In this document: in pieces, positions 1 to 10,351 of the stretch
Layout: each line of letters begins with the position of its first letter
How positions within the stretch are numbered: the first letter of the stretch is position 1
Assembly (NCBI RefSeq): GCF_025717555.1
Contig: NZ_JAJIRP010000006.1
Location: 243-64,242, forward strand
Length of the DNA stretch: 64,000 nucleotides
Direction: 5' to 3'
DNA from: Paucibacter sp. B2R-40
GTDB lineage: Bacteria; Pseudomonadota; Gammaproteobacteria; Burkholderiales; Burkholderiaceae_C
Notes under the pieces: generated by a model
What the model saw: the letters and a program-made list of their open reading frames with translations, nothing else
Databases searched by the model: none
Told to the model about the DNA's origin: nothing
Program-made: the position numbers and the translations under genes

Positions 1-414
1 ATTAGTGTGTTGCACCGACCAGTTGAATCCGCCGCACGGAGCTGCCACAGGCGACGAAGGAGCGAGCGGCTCCCAGTGGGTCGATCGCGCCCATTCGACG
101 GGTCAAGCAGCAGCCATTCGGCTACGGTTGACCGAAGATTTCGTGAACGGCTCCTCTGAATGACTGCAGCACATTCGAGACCGGACACCAGCCAAGTTTG
201 CTGTGCAGCATCGGCGAACTACCAGCGGCGCTGTCCCGGCGCCGCAGCAGACCCAGGAGTAATCTCCTTCAACCCAGCGGATTCCTCAAGTCGACTGGTA
301 CGGGTTCTGGGGCAGGTCAACTGGATTGCGTGCTGATCGCACTGGCCTGGATATTGACGACCACTGGAATACACAGCCGCCTTCACGCGGAAAAGTTCGA
401 GCAACGCAAGTGCG

Positions 415-840
415 GTGACAAGCGGCGCGGGGGCGTCACTCTGCCGTCTGGAAGACAGCGTCGAGAAGACCACGGTTAAGATTACCGGTATCGCTGAAAT
501 CGAAAGCCCCGAATGGCTTGGTCGGCAACTCAAGCATTCATTCGCCCGACCTGGCGCCGAGGCGACCAGGGTCGAAATGTTTGGTCGCGGAACACGTGCC
601 TACACACTGTCTGACGAGGTCATCGCAAAGGGCATCGCGGCTACCGGCGTGAGTCGAGAGAACGTCACGGACAACCCCGACCCACGTGCGTTCTGTATGT
701 CCTGCCGTGGATGTAGCTACCAGGCGATCTGCGAGATACGTCCACAGAAGGTCAAGGCGGATCAAAGAAGGCCAACGCCTCCCGGCGGGGCGGCAGGGAC
801 CTTAGAAAACGCCTCGCGCGGCCAAACCGGGCTGAACTGA
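415..840 (+). CDS. Doubtful hypothetical protein with cysteine cluster
   Basis: Open frame of 141 codons beginning with GTG; the frame is open back to 358, so the true start, if any, is unknown, and no Shine-Dalgarno is seen. The central part (about residues 20-100) has normal globular composition. Near residues 93-105 it carries four cysteines spaced C-x2-C-x2-C-x5-C, the last three resembling the C-terminal iron-sulfur cysteines of Cas4/RecB-like PD-(D/E)XK nucleases. No upstream nuclease motif is visible, and the tail after residue 110 is low-quality sequence. It may be the broken C-terminal remnant of a larger gene. Function is not assigned. Confidence 0.25.
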   Translation: MTSGAGASLCRLEDSVEKTTVKITGIAEIESPEWLGRQLKHSFARPGAEATRVEMFGRGTRAYTLSDEVIAKGIAATGVSRENVTDNPDPRAFCMSCRGCSYQAICEIRPQKVKADQRRPTPPGGAAGTLENASRGQTGLN

Positions 841-1096
841 CGGCGCTCGTGCTCCCGCCCGGTTTCGGGCTCTGCAACGCCTCGATTCCTATGGGGCAGA
901 CGGCCGCCGTCTGAAGTTCAGCCAGCCGCCGTCGGTAGCCCCATCGGTTCGGCAGACGGATTGAATCCGACGGGTCACAACCGACGGGGCATGCCATGGA
1001 TCCGACGGGCCATCCGACGAGGCAAATTCTTGGTGGTCTAGAGGGAATGACGCCAGAGCGCGGCTGCGAGAGGCTACCGGCGGTCAGAGCGTTCTC

Positions 1097-1120
1097 GATT
1101 TCTACGCAGATTTCTACAAT
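1097..1120. repeat. 12-bp direct repeat, two copies
   Basis: GATTTCTAC occurs at 1097-1105 and again at 1109-1117 with a 12-bp period, immediately beside the hairpin at 1120-1151. No function is evident. Confidence 0.5.
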
Positions 1121-1151
1121 TCCCAACCTTCCCAACTGCCAAGGTTGGGAA
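1120..1151. repeat. Inverted repeat (11-bp stem)
   Basis: TTCCCAACCTT at 1120-1130 pairs perfectly with AAGGTTGGGAA at 1141-1151 around a 10-nt loop. There is no T-run on either side, so it is recorded as an inverted repeat and not as a terminator. It lies about 110 bp beyond the dnaB stop codon. Confidence 0.6.
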
Positions 1152-1203
1152 CGCCTCGTAAAACCGACCGTTGCACCCATCAATTGGAAGGTCAGAATCA
1201 CAA

Positions 1204-1234
1204 GGCCACTGATGCGCTCCGCGCATCAGTGGCC
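1204..1234 (-). terminator. Hairpin downstream of dnaB
   Basis: A perfect 14-bp stem (1204-1217 with 1221-1234) has a 3-nt loop and sits 25 bp beyond the dnaB stop. Read on the minus strand it is followed by TTGTGATTCT, a weak T-rich tail. It is the probable transcription end of dnaB. Confidence 0.65.
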
Positions 1235-1259
1235 CCTCTGTGAAGGTAACCGTGAGGGA

Positions 1260-2708
1260 CTAGTATTCATCCCGTTCTGCCCCTACGTACCCAGGTGCGA
1301 GATTCTCAAACTTGGTGTGCATGCGCTGGAAGAACAGCTTGACCGTACCGACGGGGCCATTTCGCTGCTTGGCGATGATGATCTCGGCAATGCCCGGCTC
1401 TTTGGACTCTTCCTTCATGTAATAGTCATCACGGTAGATGAACATGATGATGTCCGCGTCCTGCTCAATCGCCCCCGACTCCCGCAAGTCACTCATCATC
1501 GGGCGCTTGTCAGGCCGCTGCTCGACGCTTCGGTTGAGCTGCGAGAGCGCAATCACCGGGCATTGCAACTCCTTGGCCAAGGCCTTCAAGCCACGCGAGA
1601 TTTCACCAATCACGGTCGCGCGATTCTCTTCGTTGCCGCCATTGCCGCTCATCAGTTGCAAGTAGTCAACGATGATCAAACCTAGCTTGCCGCAGATACG
1701 GGCTTGGCGGCGCGCACGGGCGCGCACCTCGGACGGGCTCAGGCCAGGACTTTCATCGATGAAGATGCTGGCCTTGCCGAGTTTGTCGACCGCTTCGGAC
1801 AAGCGTCCCCATTCATCATCCGCCAAGCGGCCGGTACGCAGATGGCCTTGGTCAATGCGCCCGATCGAGCCGACCATACGCATGGCGAGCTGCGCAGCGC
1901 CCATTTCCATCGAGTAGATGACGACCGGCAGGCCTTCATTGATCGCCACGTTCTCACCGATATTGATCGCAAACGCGGTCTTGCCCATCGACGGGCGGGC
2001 GGCCAAGATGATCAGGTCGCCGGGCTGAAAGCCAGCCGTCATACGGTCCAGATCGAAGAAGCCGGTGCGCACGCCGGTGACGTCCTCGGCGCCGTTCTCG
2101 GCCAGCTCATTGACGCGGTCGATCAGCGCTACCACCAAGTTGTCCATGCTCTGGAAGCCTTGCTGGCTGCGCGAGCCCTCCTCGCCGATGCGGAAGATCT
2201 TGCCCTCGGCCTCGTCGAGAATTTGCGCCACCGCCCGGCCCTGCGGTGCCAAGGCTGCAGTGGCGATCTCATCGCTGGCGCTGACCAGTTTGCGCAGGAT
2301 GCCTCGCTCACGGACGATCTCTGCATAACGCCGAATATTGGCGGCGCTCGGGACGCTCTGAGCCAAGGCATTCAAATAGGCCAGACCGCCGCACTCTTCG
2401 GCCTTGCCGTGTGAGGTCAGCTCCTCGAAAACGGTTACCACGTCGGCCGGCTTGCCGCCATTGATCAGCTTGCCGATGGCGACAAAGATCTGTTTGTGTT
2501 CGAAGCGATAGAAGTCGGACTCGGTCAACAAGTCCCCGGCGCGGTCCCAGGCCGAATTGTCAATCAGCAAGCCACCCAACACGCTTTGTTCCGCTTCGAT
2601 CGAATGCGGCGGCGTGCGCAGGCGCGCTACTTCATCATCGCGGCGATCGGCGCCGCCGGCGGAACCGGCAGACCCTGGCAAGGGCGTGGAAGAGAAAGTC
2701 GCGCTCAT
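1260..2708 (-). CDS. dnaB: Replicative DNA helicase DnaB
   Basis: Hexameric 5'-3' helicase that unwinds DNA at the replication fork and contacts primase DnaG. The product is 482 residues, the usual length. The N-terminal domain starts at the PPHSIEAEQSVLGG motif (about residues 33-46). The RecA-like C-terminal domain carries Walker A RPSMGKTAF near residue 230 and the IIVDYLQLM Walker B region near 340. No intein interrupts the frame, although dnaB is a common intein host. An open frame extends upstream, but the ATG at 2708 is the start that fits the family; the extension would run into the leader. It lies downstream of rplI, separated by a terminator, so it probably has its own promoter. Confidence 0.97.
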   Translation of the reverse strand: MSATFSSTPLPGSAGSAGGADRRDDEVARLRTPPHSIEAEQSVLGGLLIDNSAWDRAGDLLTESDFYRFEHKQIFVAIGKLINGGKPADVVTVFEELTSHGKAEECGGLAYLNALAQSVPSAANIRRYAEIVRERGILRKLVSASDEIATAALAPQGRAVAQILDEAEGKIFRIGEEGSRSQQGFQSMDNLVVALIDRVNELAENGAEDVTGVRTGFFDLDRMTAGFQPGDLIILAARPSMGKTAFAINIGENVAINEGLPVVIYSMEMGAAQLAMRMVGSIGRIDQGHLRTGRLADDEWGRLSEAVDKLGKASIFIDESPGLSPSEVRARARRQARICGKLGLIIVDYLQLMSGNGGNEENRATVIGEISRGLKALAKELQCPVIALSQLNRSVEQRPDKRPMMSDLRESGAIEQDADIIMFIYRDDYYMKEESKEPGIAEIIIAKQRNGPVGTVKLFFQRMHTKFENLAPGYVGAERDEY

Positions 2709-2751
2709 GATGGTAACTCGCTGAAATTCGGCAATGACCGAGCAGCTTGTC

Positions 2752-2760
2752 TGTGGACAA
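2752..2760 (-). promoter_or_regulatory. DnaA-box-like site upstream of dnaB
   Basis: On the minus strand TTGTCCACA differs by one base from the consensus DnaA box TTATCCACA and lies about 45 bp upstream of the dnaB start. A related CCCACAGA sequence follows at 2761-2770. A single site can arise by chance; binding is inferred only. Confidence 0.35.
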
Positions 2761-2811
2761 GTCTGTGGGAAAACAGGGGATGACTCTGTATAAATCAGCC
2801 CCCAAAAACGC

Positions 2812-2847
2812 AAAAAGCCGACGGCTATGACAGCTGTCGGCTTTTTT
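2812..2847 (-). terminator. Intrinsic terminator of rpsF-rplI operon
   Basis: AAAAAGCCGAC (2812-2822) pairs with GTCGGCTTTTT (2836-2846), an 11-bp stem flanked by A and T runs, so it can act in both directions. It follows rplI by about 35 bp and separates the ribosomal operon from dnaB. Confidence 0.85.
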
Positions 2848-2880
2848 CAGCTGACCGATGAAGGTCAGTTGTGCAAGACC

Positions 2881-3336
2881 TTAGTCGGCCTGACGAACTA
2901 CCTGGACATTGACTTCCACGACCACATCGGTGTGAGGAGCAACGTTAACAGAGAACTCGCCGACAGCCTTCAGCGCGCCCAAAGGCATGCGAACTTGTGT
3001 CTTGGTGATGGTAGCAAAGCCCAACTTGACGAGAGCTTCGGCCACGTCGGCATTGGTGACCGAGCCGAACAAGCGGCCATCCACGCCAGCCTTTTGGCTG
3101 ATGCAGACAGTCTTGCCGGTCAAGCTTTCGCCCAGAGCTTGAGCAGTTGCGAGCTTTTCAGCAGCAATCTTCTCGAGCTCAGCGCGCTTGACTTCGAATT
3201 CCTTGATCGCTGCCTCGGTAGCACGACGTGCTTGGCGAGTTGGGATCAGGAAGTTGCGGGCGTAACCGTTCTTGACCGTGACGACATCGCCCAGGTTGCC
3301 GAGGTTGGCTACTTTTTCAAGCAGAATAATTTGCAT
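2881..3336 (-). CDS. rplI: 50S ribosomal protein L9
   Basis: L9 binds 23S rRNA near the L1 stalk and helps maintain reading frame. The 151-residue product matches the family length. It has the N-terminal RNA-binding motif with [17 protein letters not shown] (about residues 16-32), a long charged connecting helix (about 40-75) and the C-terminal domain. A good Shine-Dalgarno (AGGAG) precedes the ATG at 3336. It is the last gene of the rpsF-priB-rpsR-rplI operon, 13 bp after rpsR and followed by a strong terminator. Confidence 0.97.
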   Translation of the reverse strand: MQIILLEKVANLGNLGDVVTVKNGYARNFLIPTRQARRATEAAIKEFEVKRAELEKIAAEKLATAQALGESLTGKTVCISQKAGVDGRLFGSVTNADVAEALVKLGFATITKTQVRMPLGALKAVGEFSVNVAPHTDVVVEVNVQVVRQAD

Positions 3337-3349
3337 GTTGTCCTACTCC

Positions 3350-3640
3350 TCAGACCTTGTGCTGATCGCTGTACGGCAGCATGGCGAGGAAACGCGCACG
3401 CTTGATCGCAACAGTCAGCTGACGCTGGAAGAATGCGCGCGTGCCGGTCAGGCGAGCGGGCGTGATCTTGCCGTTTTCGCCGACGAAATCGCGCAGCGTG
3501 TCGATGTCCTTGTAGTCGATCTGCTCAACACCGGTGACGGTGAAGCGGCAGAAACGCTTACGACGGAACAGCAAGGATTGGGTATTGCGCTTGGGCTTCT
3601 TGTCTTTCGAGAAGCGACCTTTACCGCGTGGAGGAGCCAT
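3350..3640 (-). CDS. rpsR: 30S ribosomal protein S18
   Basis: S18 pairs with S6 on the platform of the 30S subunit. The product has 96 residues, slightly longer than the common 75-90, with a basic N-terminal extension (about the first 18 residues). The core has the expected FRRKRFCRF motif, the [10 protein letters not shown] segment and the basic [12 protein letters not shown]-terminal segment. GAGG lies 7 nt upstream of the ATG. It sits between priB and rplI in the conserved betaproteobacterial order. Confidence 0.97.
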   Translation of the reverse strand: MAPPRGKGRFSKDKKPKRNTQSLLFRRKRFCRFTVTGVEQIDYKDIDTLRDFVGENGKITPARLTGTRAFFQRQLTVAIKRARFLAMLPYSDQHKV

Positions 3641-3652
3641 TGTGTGACCTCA

Positions 3653-3973
3653 TTAATTTCTATCCGGATTCGAACAATTTGATGTTGTGACGGTATCGAG
3701 TGCAGTGATGTGGAAAATAGTTCCACGACCATTGCGCTGGGCACTCAGGAAACCCGTAAATTGGGCCATTCCACCAAGTCCCAAACTCTGTAAGCGCTTG
3801 GCCAGATCACCGATCACCACGGCTTTGATTTCCAGAGAAATCTTGCGTGGCCTGCCGGCTTCTTGTACCTGGGACTCATGCTTCAAGCAGCAGTCCAAGG
3901 CCATCAAACCGGCCGGTGTGTACCTGACCAAACCCAACTCCAGCAACTGCGCCTGCAAGATCAGATGATTCAA
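3653..3973 (-). CDS. priB: Primosomal replication protein N (PriB)
   Basis: PriB is a single-stranded-DNA-binding OB-fold dimer that works with PriA and DnaT in replication restart. The product has about 106 residues, the usual length. The N-terminal NHLILQAQLLE and RYTPAGL segments match the PriB pattern, and the remainder reads as an OB fold ending in IFHITAL. The start is probably TTG at 3973, because PriB proteins begin M-N-x-L-x-L and a GGTGGG Shine-Dalgarno lies about 8 nt upstream; an in-frame GTG at 3985 would add four residues. It is the second gene of the S6 operon. Confidence 0.88.
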   Translation of the reverse strand: MNHLILQAQLLELGLVRYTPAGLMALDCCLKHESQVQEAGRPRKISLEIKAVVIGDLAKRLQSLGLGGMAQFTGFLSAQRNGRGTIFHITALDTVTTSNCSNPDRN

Positions 3974-4061
3974 AAAAGAACCCACCGACCGTTTTGTTGC
4001 GCAATGGAAGCGAGCCCGCTCACTACCGTTTCAAACACCAAGCTAAAGCCAATTCAAAGAA

Positions 4062-4424
4062 TTAGGCAGCCGCGACTTGAGGAGCCTTGCGGGCTTCTTC
4101 GCGGTCCACAGACTTCATCATGACTGAAGGCGTGGTTTCGGCCTTGGACTTCAGCACCGTCAGGTGGCGAAGCACGGCGTCATTGAAGCGGAAACCAGTT
4201 TCGAGCTCAACCAAGGTTTCCTTGCTGCACTCGATGTTCACGCACAGATAGTGGGCCTTGGCCAACTTCTGGATCAGGTAAGCCATTTGACGGCGGCCCC
4301 AATCTTCAACGCGGTGGACAACGCCGCCGCCCGTGGTGATCAGGCCTTTGTAGCGCTCCAGCATGGCTGGGACTTGTTCGCTCTGATCCGGATGGATCAG
4401 CAGAACGATTTCATAGTGACGCAT
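4062..4424 (-). CDS. rpsF: 30S ribosomal protein S6
   Basis: S6 forms a heterodimer with S18 on the 30S platform. The product is 120 residues. It starts [18 protein letters not shown] and contains the [18 protein letters not shown] segment expected of the family, with a variable Ala-rich tail. The start is unambiguous: AAGGAG lies 5 nt upstream of the ATG. It is the first gene of the rpsF-priB-rpsR-rplI operon. Its leader (about 4430-4600) contains a small hairpin, AATCGA/TCGATT at 4458-4475. S6:S18 complexes are known to autoregulate through leader RNA in many bacteria, but I could not identify that motif with confidence here. Confidence 0.97.
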   Translation of the reverse strand: MRHYEIVLLIHPDQSEQVPAMLERYKGLITTGGGVVHRVEDWGRRQMAYLIQKLAKAHYLCVNIECSKETLVELETGFRFNDAVLRHLTVLKSKAETTPSVMMKSVDREEARKAPQVAAA

Positions 4425-4606
4425 AAATACTCCTTGTGGATTCCAGGCAGCGGATTCAATCGACCTTTTTCGATTAAACCCTTGCCTGAGGAAGCCGAGC
4501 CACAGCGTCAGTCACGTGGTCACGGCAAGGTGGAACCCGCTATTCTAGCTCAGACTCAGGGCGCCGACAAGACTTGCTTGCGCACAAACTCGCGTAACAC
4601 AGCGCT

Positions 4607-6733
4607 TTATGGTCCCACCAGACCAACAGGAGCACGCATTCGCTCAAGCATGTGCGCTTGCTCCGGGGCCGGCGCGGGGGTCAGGCAGCTGACCAGCCAG
4701 GCAGCCGCGAATCCTGCCGGCACGCCGAACAACCCAGCCGAAATAGGTTGAATACCCCACCACAAGGACGCCTGCCCCGGCACTCCCAGCGCCAAACGCA
4801 GGCCAGGCGTGGCGTGGACCATGTAATAGCAAGTGAGGCCCAGGCCCACCAACATGCCTGCCACCGCCCCCCAGCCATTGGCCCGCCGCCAAAAAATACC
4901 CAACACCAAGGCCGGGAAGAAGGCCGCCCCGGCCACCGAGAACGCTGCCGCAACCAAATACAAAATATCGGCCGGTTTATGCGCCGCTACCGCTGCCGCT
5001 GCCAAGGCCGTGGCAAGCAACAAGGCCTTGGACATCGTCACCCGACGCGTCATGCTTGCTGTCGGATTGAGCACCCGGTAGTAGACATCATGAGACAGGG
5101 CCGACGAAATGGTCAGCAGCAGACCATCTGCCGTGGACAGGGCTGCGGCCAAGCCTCCCGCCGCCACCATGCCCGACACCACGTAAGGCAGGCCGGCCAA
5201 CTCAGGCGTCATCAGCATGATGATGTCGCTGCTGATGCGCAACTCGCCAAGTTGCAAGATCCCGTCGCCATTCACATCGCTGACCGACAGCAGGCCCGCG
5301 TCGACACGCGCCCATTGCCCGATCCAAGCTGGCAAGTTGGCGATCGGCGTGCCAATCAGACTCGTAAAAACCTCGTACTTGACCATCACCGCCAGCGCTG
5401 GCGCGGTCAGGTAAAGCAAACAAATAAAGAATAACGACCAAGCCACCGACTCGCGCGCTTCGCGCACCGAAGGCGTGGTGTAGTAACGCGTCAACAAATG
5501 AGGCAGGCCGGCCGTCCCCACCATCAGGCAAAACACCAGCGCCATAAAATTGCGCCGCGACTCATCAAACTGTTGGCGCGCTTGCGGCGTGCCGTCCGGG
5601 TCCCCCGCGAACTGCTCCGCATGGGGCGGCATGCCGACCAGCGGCTGCGCTCTCGCCTCATTGAGGGCCAAAGCACGTTGCCACTGCTCTCGTGCTTCTG
5701 AGGGGGTGCGCGGCAGGGCCGCCTGACTCTTTTCGGCAGCCTGAACCAAGGCCAAGGGCGTATCGGACTGGCGTTTGAGCTCCGCAACTCGGTGCGCGGC
5801 CTGTGCGCGCTCCAAGGCCAGCGATTCGGGGACATCTTGCAGTTTGCGCGCGAAGCCATCGGCACGATCCTGAAAGATAGCGCGGACCTGCAATTCAGCC
5901 GGATCGGTCAACAATTGCTGCTCGCGCTGCGTCAATTTGGCCAACTGATAGCCGTAAATGACTTGTGGCAATGGAATGCCTGTTTGCTTTGCACTCAACC
6001 AGACCACCGGGACCAAATAGGCGATCACCAAGACGATGTATTGCGCAACTTGCGTCCAGGTGACTGCACGCATCCCACCCAAGAACGAACACACCAAGAC
6101 GCCGCCCAGCCCGACAAAAACACCCACCTCAAAGGCCAAGCCGGTCAAACGAGAAGTAATGAGGCCGACGCCGTAAATTTGCGCGACCAAATAGATGAAG
6201 GAGACCAGAACAGCTGCGGCCGCCCCGATCAGGCGCGGCGCGCTGCCGCCGTAGCGAGCGCCCAAAAAATCGGGAATCGTGAACTGGCCGAAGCGGCGAA
6301 GGTAGGGCGCCAAGCACAGTGCCACCAAGACAAAGCCACCCGTCCAGCCCAAGACAAAGGCCAAGCCGCCATAGCCGGAAAAATAGAGCGTGCCGGCCAA
6401 GCCGATGAACGATGCCGCACTCATCCAATCGGCGCCGGCCGCCATCCCGTTGAAGATCGCCGGTACGCGCCGGCCCGCTACGTAATACTCATCGGCATCG
6501 GTGGTGCGACTCAACAAGCCGATGCAGGCATAAACCCCAACGGTGGCGGCCATAAAGCTGAAACCGATCCAGCTCTTGGCCATGCCCCACTGCTCCAGCA
6601 CCGCCAAGAGAAGCACAAACACGACAAAGCCCAGCGTGTACCAAGCGTAAATGCGCATGAGCTTGGGGCGCAGGCTGGCCCTCACCCCAGAACTGGCTGA
6701 GTTTTGCGGTACGGCTGCTGGGGGCGATTTCAT
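4607..6733 (-). CDS. Sodium:solute symporter (SSS family, ActP/VC_2705-like)
   Basis: Inner-membrane secondary transporter of the solute:sodium symporter family, probably importing a short-chain monocarboxylate such as acetate; the substrate is inferred. The product has 708 residues, long for the family. Family motifs include EYYVAGRRVPAIFNGMA (about 82-98), ADWMSAASFIGLAG (101-114) and the C-terminal half SGMVAAGGLAAALSTADGLL (520-539). Two soluble insertions stand out. Residues about 262-395 are a charged Ala/Gln/Glu-rich helical segment between membrane helices. Residues 486-497 form an EF-hand-like loop with D486, N488, D490, G491, Q494 and E497. The small DUF4212 protein that often accompanies this subfamily is not next to it. 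Transcribed alone, away from ppsA. Confidence 0.88.
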   Translation of the reverse strand: MKSPPAAVPQNSASSGVRASLRPKLMRIYAWYTLGFVVFVLLLAVLEQWGMAKSWIGFSFMAATVGVYACIGLLSRTTDADEYYVAGRRVPAIFNGMAAGADWMSAASFIGLAGTLYFSGYGGLAFVLGWTGGFVLVALCLAPYLRRFGQFTIPDFLGARYGGSAPRLIGAAAAVLVSFIYLVAQIYGVGLITSRLTGLAFEVGVFVGLGGVLVCSFLGGMRAVTWTQVAQYIVLVIAYLVPVVWLSAKQTGIPLPQVIYGYQLAKLTQREQQLLTDPAELQVRAIFQDRADGFARKLQDVPESLALERAQAAHRVAELKRQSDTPLALVQAAEKSQAALPRTPSEAREQWQRALALNEARAQPLVGMPPHAEQFAGDPDGTPQARQQFDESRRNFMALVFCLMVGTAGLPHLLTRYYTTPSVREARESVAWSLFFICLLYLTAPALAVMVKYEVFTSLIGTPIANLPAWIGQWARVDAGLLSVSDVNGDGILQLGELRISSDIIMLMTPELAGLPYVVSGMVAAGGLAAALSTADGLLLTISSALSHDVYYRVLNPTASMTRRVTMSKALLLATALAAAAVAAHKPADILYLVAAAFSVAGAAFFPALVLGIFWRRANGWGAVAGMLVGLGLTCYYMVHATPGLRLALGVPGQASLWWGIQPISAGLFGVPAGFAAAWLVSCLTPAPAPEQAHMLERMRAPVGLVGP

Positions 6734-6825
6734 TTTTCCAACTATGGCTTTAGCCCGGCATCATGCAAGCGAGCGAAGCCGCTGGCTATTGCCAAGAACC
6801 CGGGGTTCGCATTCGTCAAAGCCAC

Positions 6826-6850
6826 AGAAAACGGCCCCGCAGGGCCGTCG
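6826..6850 (-). terminator. Intrinsic terminator of ppsA
   Basis: ACGGCCC (6831-6837) pairs with GGGCCGT (6842-6848) across a 4-nt loop. On the minus strand the stem is followed by TTTCTG. It lies about 45 bp beyond the ppsA stop. Confidence 0.75.
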
Positions 6851-6891
6851 TCTTTGTACTCGCAGGCGGCCCAGACAGGCGCCGCAGAGGC

Positions 6892-9300
<2,409 letters not shown>

Positions 9301-9529
9301 GGGAAAACTCCGTAAGGTTGAAAATTCGGGGTTCCCGCCGAGGCGCTTCGAACTGCACCTCCCATGCCAATGGCGCAGTGACTCAGCCCAAGAATTTTGG
9401 ATTCTTGTTCTTGCTCGGGCTTGAGTGTTGGTGAACTGCGCATGGCTGTTGGCTGCTGGCGGCTAATTGCTAGGGATTCTACGGGTTACATGACCTTATG
9501 ATCTACAAACACTCTAGAGCCACACCACC
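9301..9529. promoter_or_regulatory. Divergent ppsA/ppsR promoter region
   Basis: The 229-bp gap must hold the promoters of both genes. For ppsR a TATGAT -10-like hexamer is at 9497-9502, without a convincing -35. Toward ppsA the DNA encodes a 7-bp hairpin, CAAGAAT (9389-9395) with ATTCTTG (9401-9407), which would lie in the ppsA leader. No named operator was recognised. Confidence 0.4.
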
Positions 9530-10351
9530 ATGCCCCATCGCACCGTGTATTTTGTCTCGGACGGTACCGGGATCACCGCTGAAACCTTCGGTAACTCGAT
9601 ACTGGCCCAATTCCCGACCAAGCCGCGCCATGTGCGCCGCCCTTTTGTCGACAGCGCCGAGAAGGCCTATGCCGTCGTGCGAGAGATCAATGAGACCGGC
9701 GAGCGCGAAGGCAAGCGCGCAATCGTGTTCGCCACCTTGGTCGATCGCGATGTGCTGAAAATCGTCCGCGACCATTGCCAAGGCCGGGTGCTGGACATGT
9801 TCGGCACCTTTATCGAACCGCTCGAAGAAGAATTCGAGGTCAAATCGAACCACCGGGTCGGGCGCTTCTCCGATGTGGCGCGCAGCCAGGAGTATCACGA
9901 CCGCATCGAAGCGATCAACTACTCGCTCGCCCATGATGACGGGCAATCGTCGAAGAATCTGGACATCGCCGACGTCATCTTGGTCGGCGTGTCGCGCAGC
10001 GGCAAGACGCCGACCTCGCTCTATCTGGCGCTGCAGCATGGCATCAAGGCCGCCAACTACCCGCTGATCCCGGAGGATTTTGAGCGCGGACGCCTGCCCG
10101 ACTCTCTCGCCCCCTACAAACGCAAATGCTTTGGCCTGACGATTGACCCCGAGCGCCTCTGCCAAATCCGGAACGAGCGCCGGCCGGGCTCCAAATATGC
10201 CGACCTGATGAATTGCCGCTACGAGGTCAATGAAGCCGAAAAAATGATGAAGCGCGACGGCATTGCTTGGCTGTCGTCAACGCACAAGTCGATCGAGGAG
10301 ATCGCCACCACCATCCTGCGCGACCTGCGCCCGGATCGCTTGATTTACTGA
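9530..10351 (+). CDS. ppsR: PEP synthase regulatory protein (kinase/pyrophosphorylase)
   Basis: Bifunctional DUF299-family enzyme that inactivates PEP synthase by ADP-dependent phosphorylation of a threonine and reactivates it by phosphate-dependent dephosphorylation. The 273-residue product begins HRTVYFVSDGTGITAET, the family hallmark, and has the P-loop-like GVSRSGKTPTSLYLA at about residues 153-167. The C-terminal GIAWLSSTHKSIEEIA segment also fits. The ATG at 9530 is preferred for its match to the family, although the Shine-Dalgarno is weak. It is divergent from its target gene ppsA, which strongly supports the assignment. Its 3' end overlaps the convergent RNA methyltransferase gene by 7 bp. 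Confidence 0.95.
   Translation: MPHRTVYFVSDGTGITAETFGNSILAQFPTKPRHVRRPFVDSAEKAYAVVREINETGEREGKRAIVFATLVDRDVLKIVRDHCQGRVLDMFGTFIEPLEEEFEVKSNHRVGRFSDVARSQEYHDRIEAINYSLAHDDGQSSKNLDIADVILVGVSRSGKTPTSLYLALQHGIKAANYPLIPEDFERGRLPDSLAPYKRKCFGLTIDPERLCQIRNERRPGSKYADLMNCRYEVNEAEKMMKRDGIAWLSSTHKSIEEIATTILRDLRPDRLIY

Larger units (their letters stand above)
1..1259. other. Gene-poor region downstream of dnaB
   Basis: No recognisable conserved gene lies here. Short open frames exist on both strands but change frame every few hundred bases and none has a clear ribosome binding site. The only frame with plausible coding character is at 415-840. The right third is rich in small inverted and direct repeats: a near-perfect palindrome at 897-913, degenerate copies of CCGACGGG around 967-1020, a 12-bp direct repeat at 1097-1120 and hairpins at 1120-1151 and 1204-1234. 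The stretch looks like decayed or intergenic sequence. I see no transposase and no intact element ends. Confidence 0.6.

Noticed and set aside
1-60. Possible end of an insertion sequence at the left edge
   Set aside because: The first bases have the look of sequence beside an IS3-type element, but no transposase frame or terminal inverted repeat can be seen in the window.
752-1201. 149-codon minus-strand frame beyond the dnaB terminator
   Set aside because: It contains the repeats and hairpins of this region, has no protein-like pattern and no ribosome binding site.
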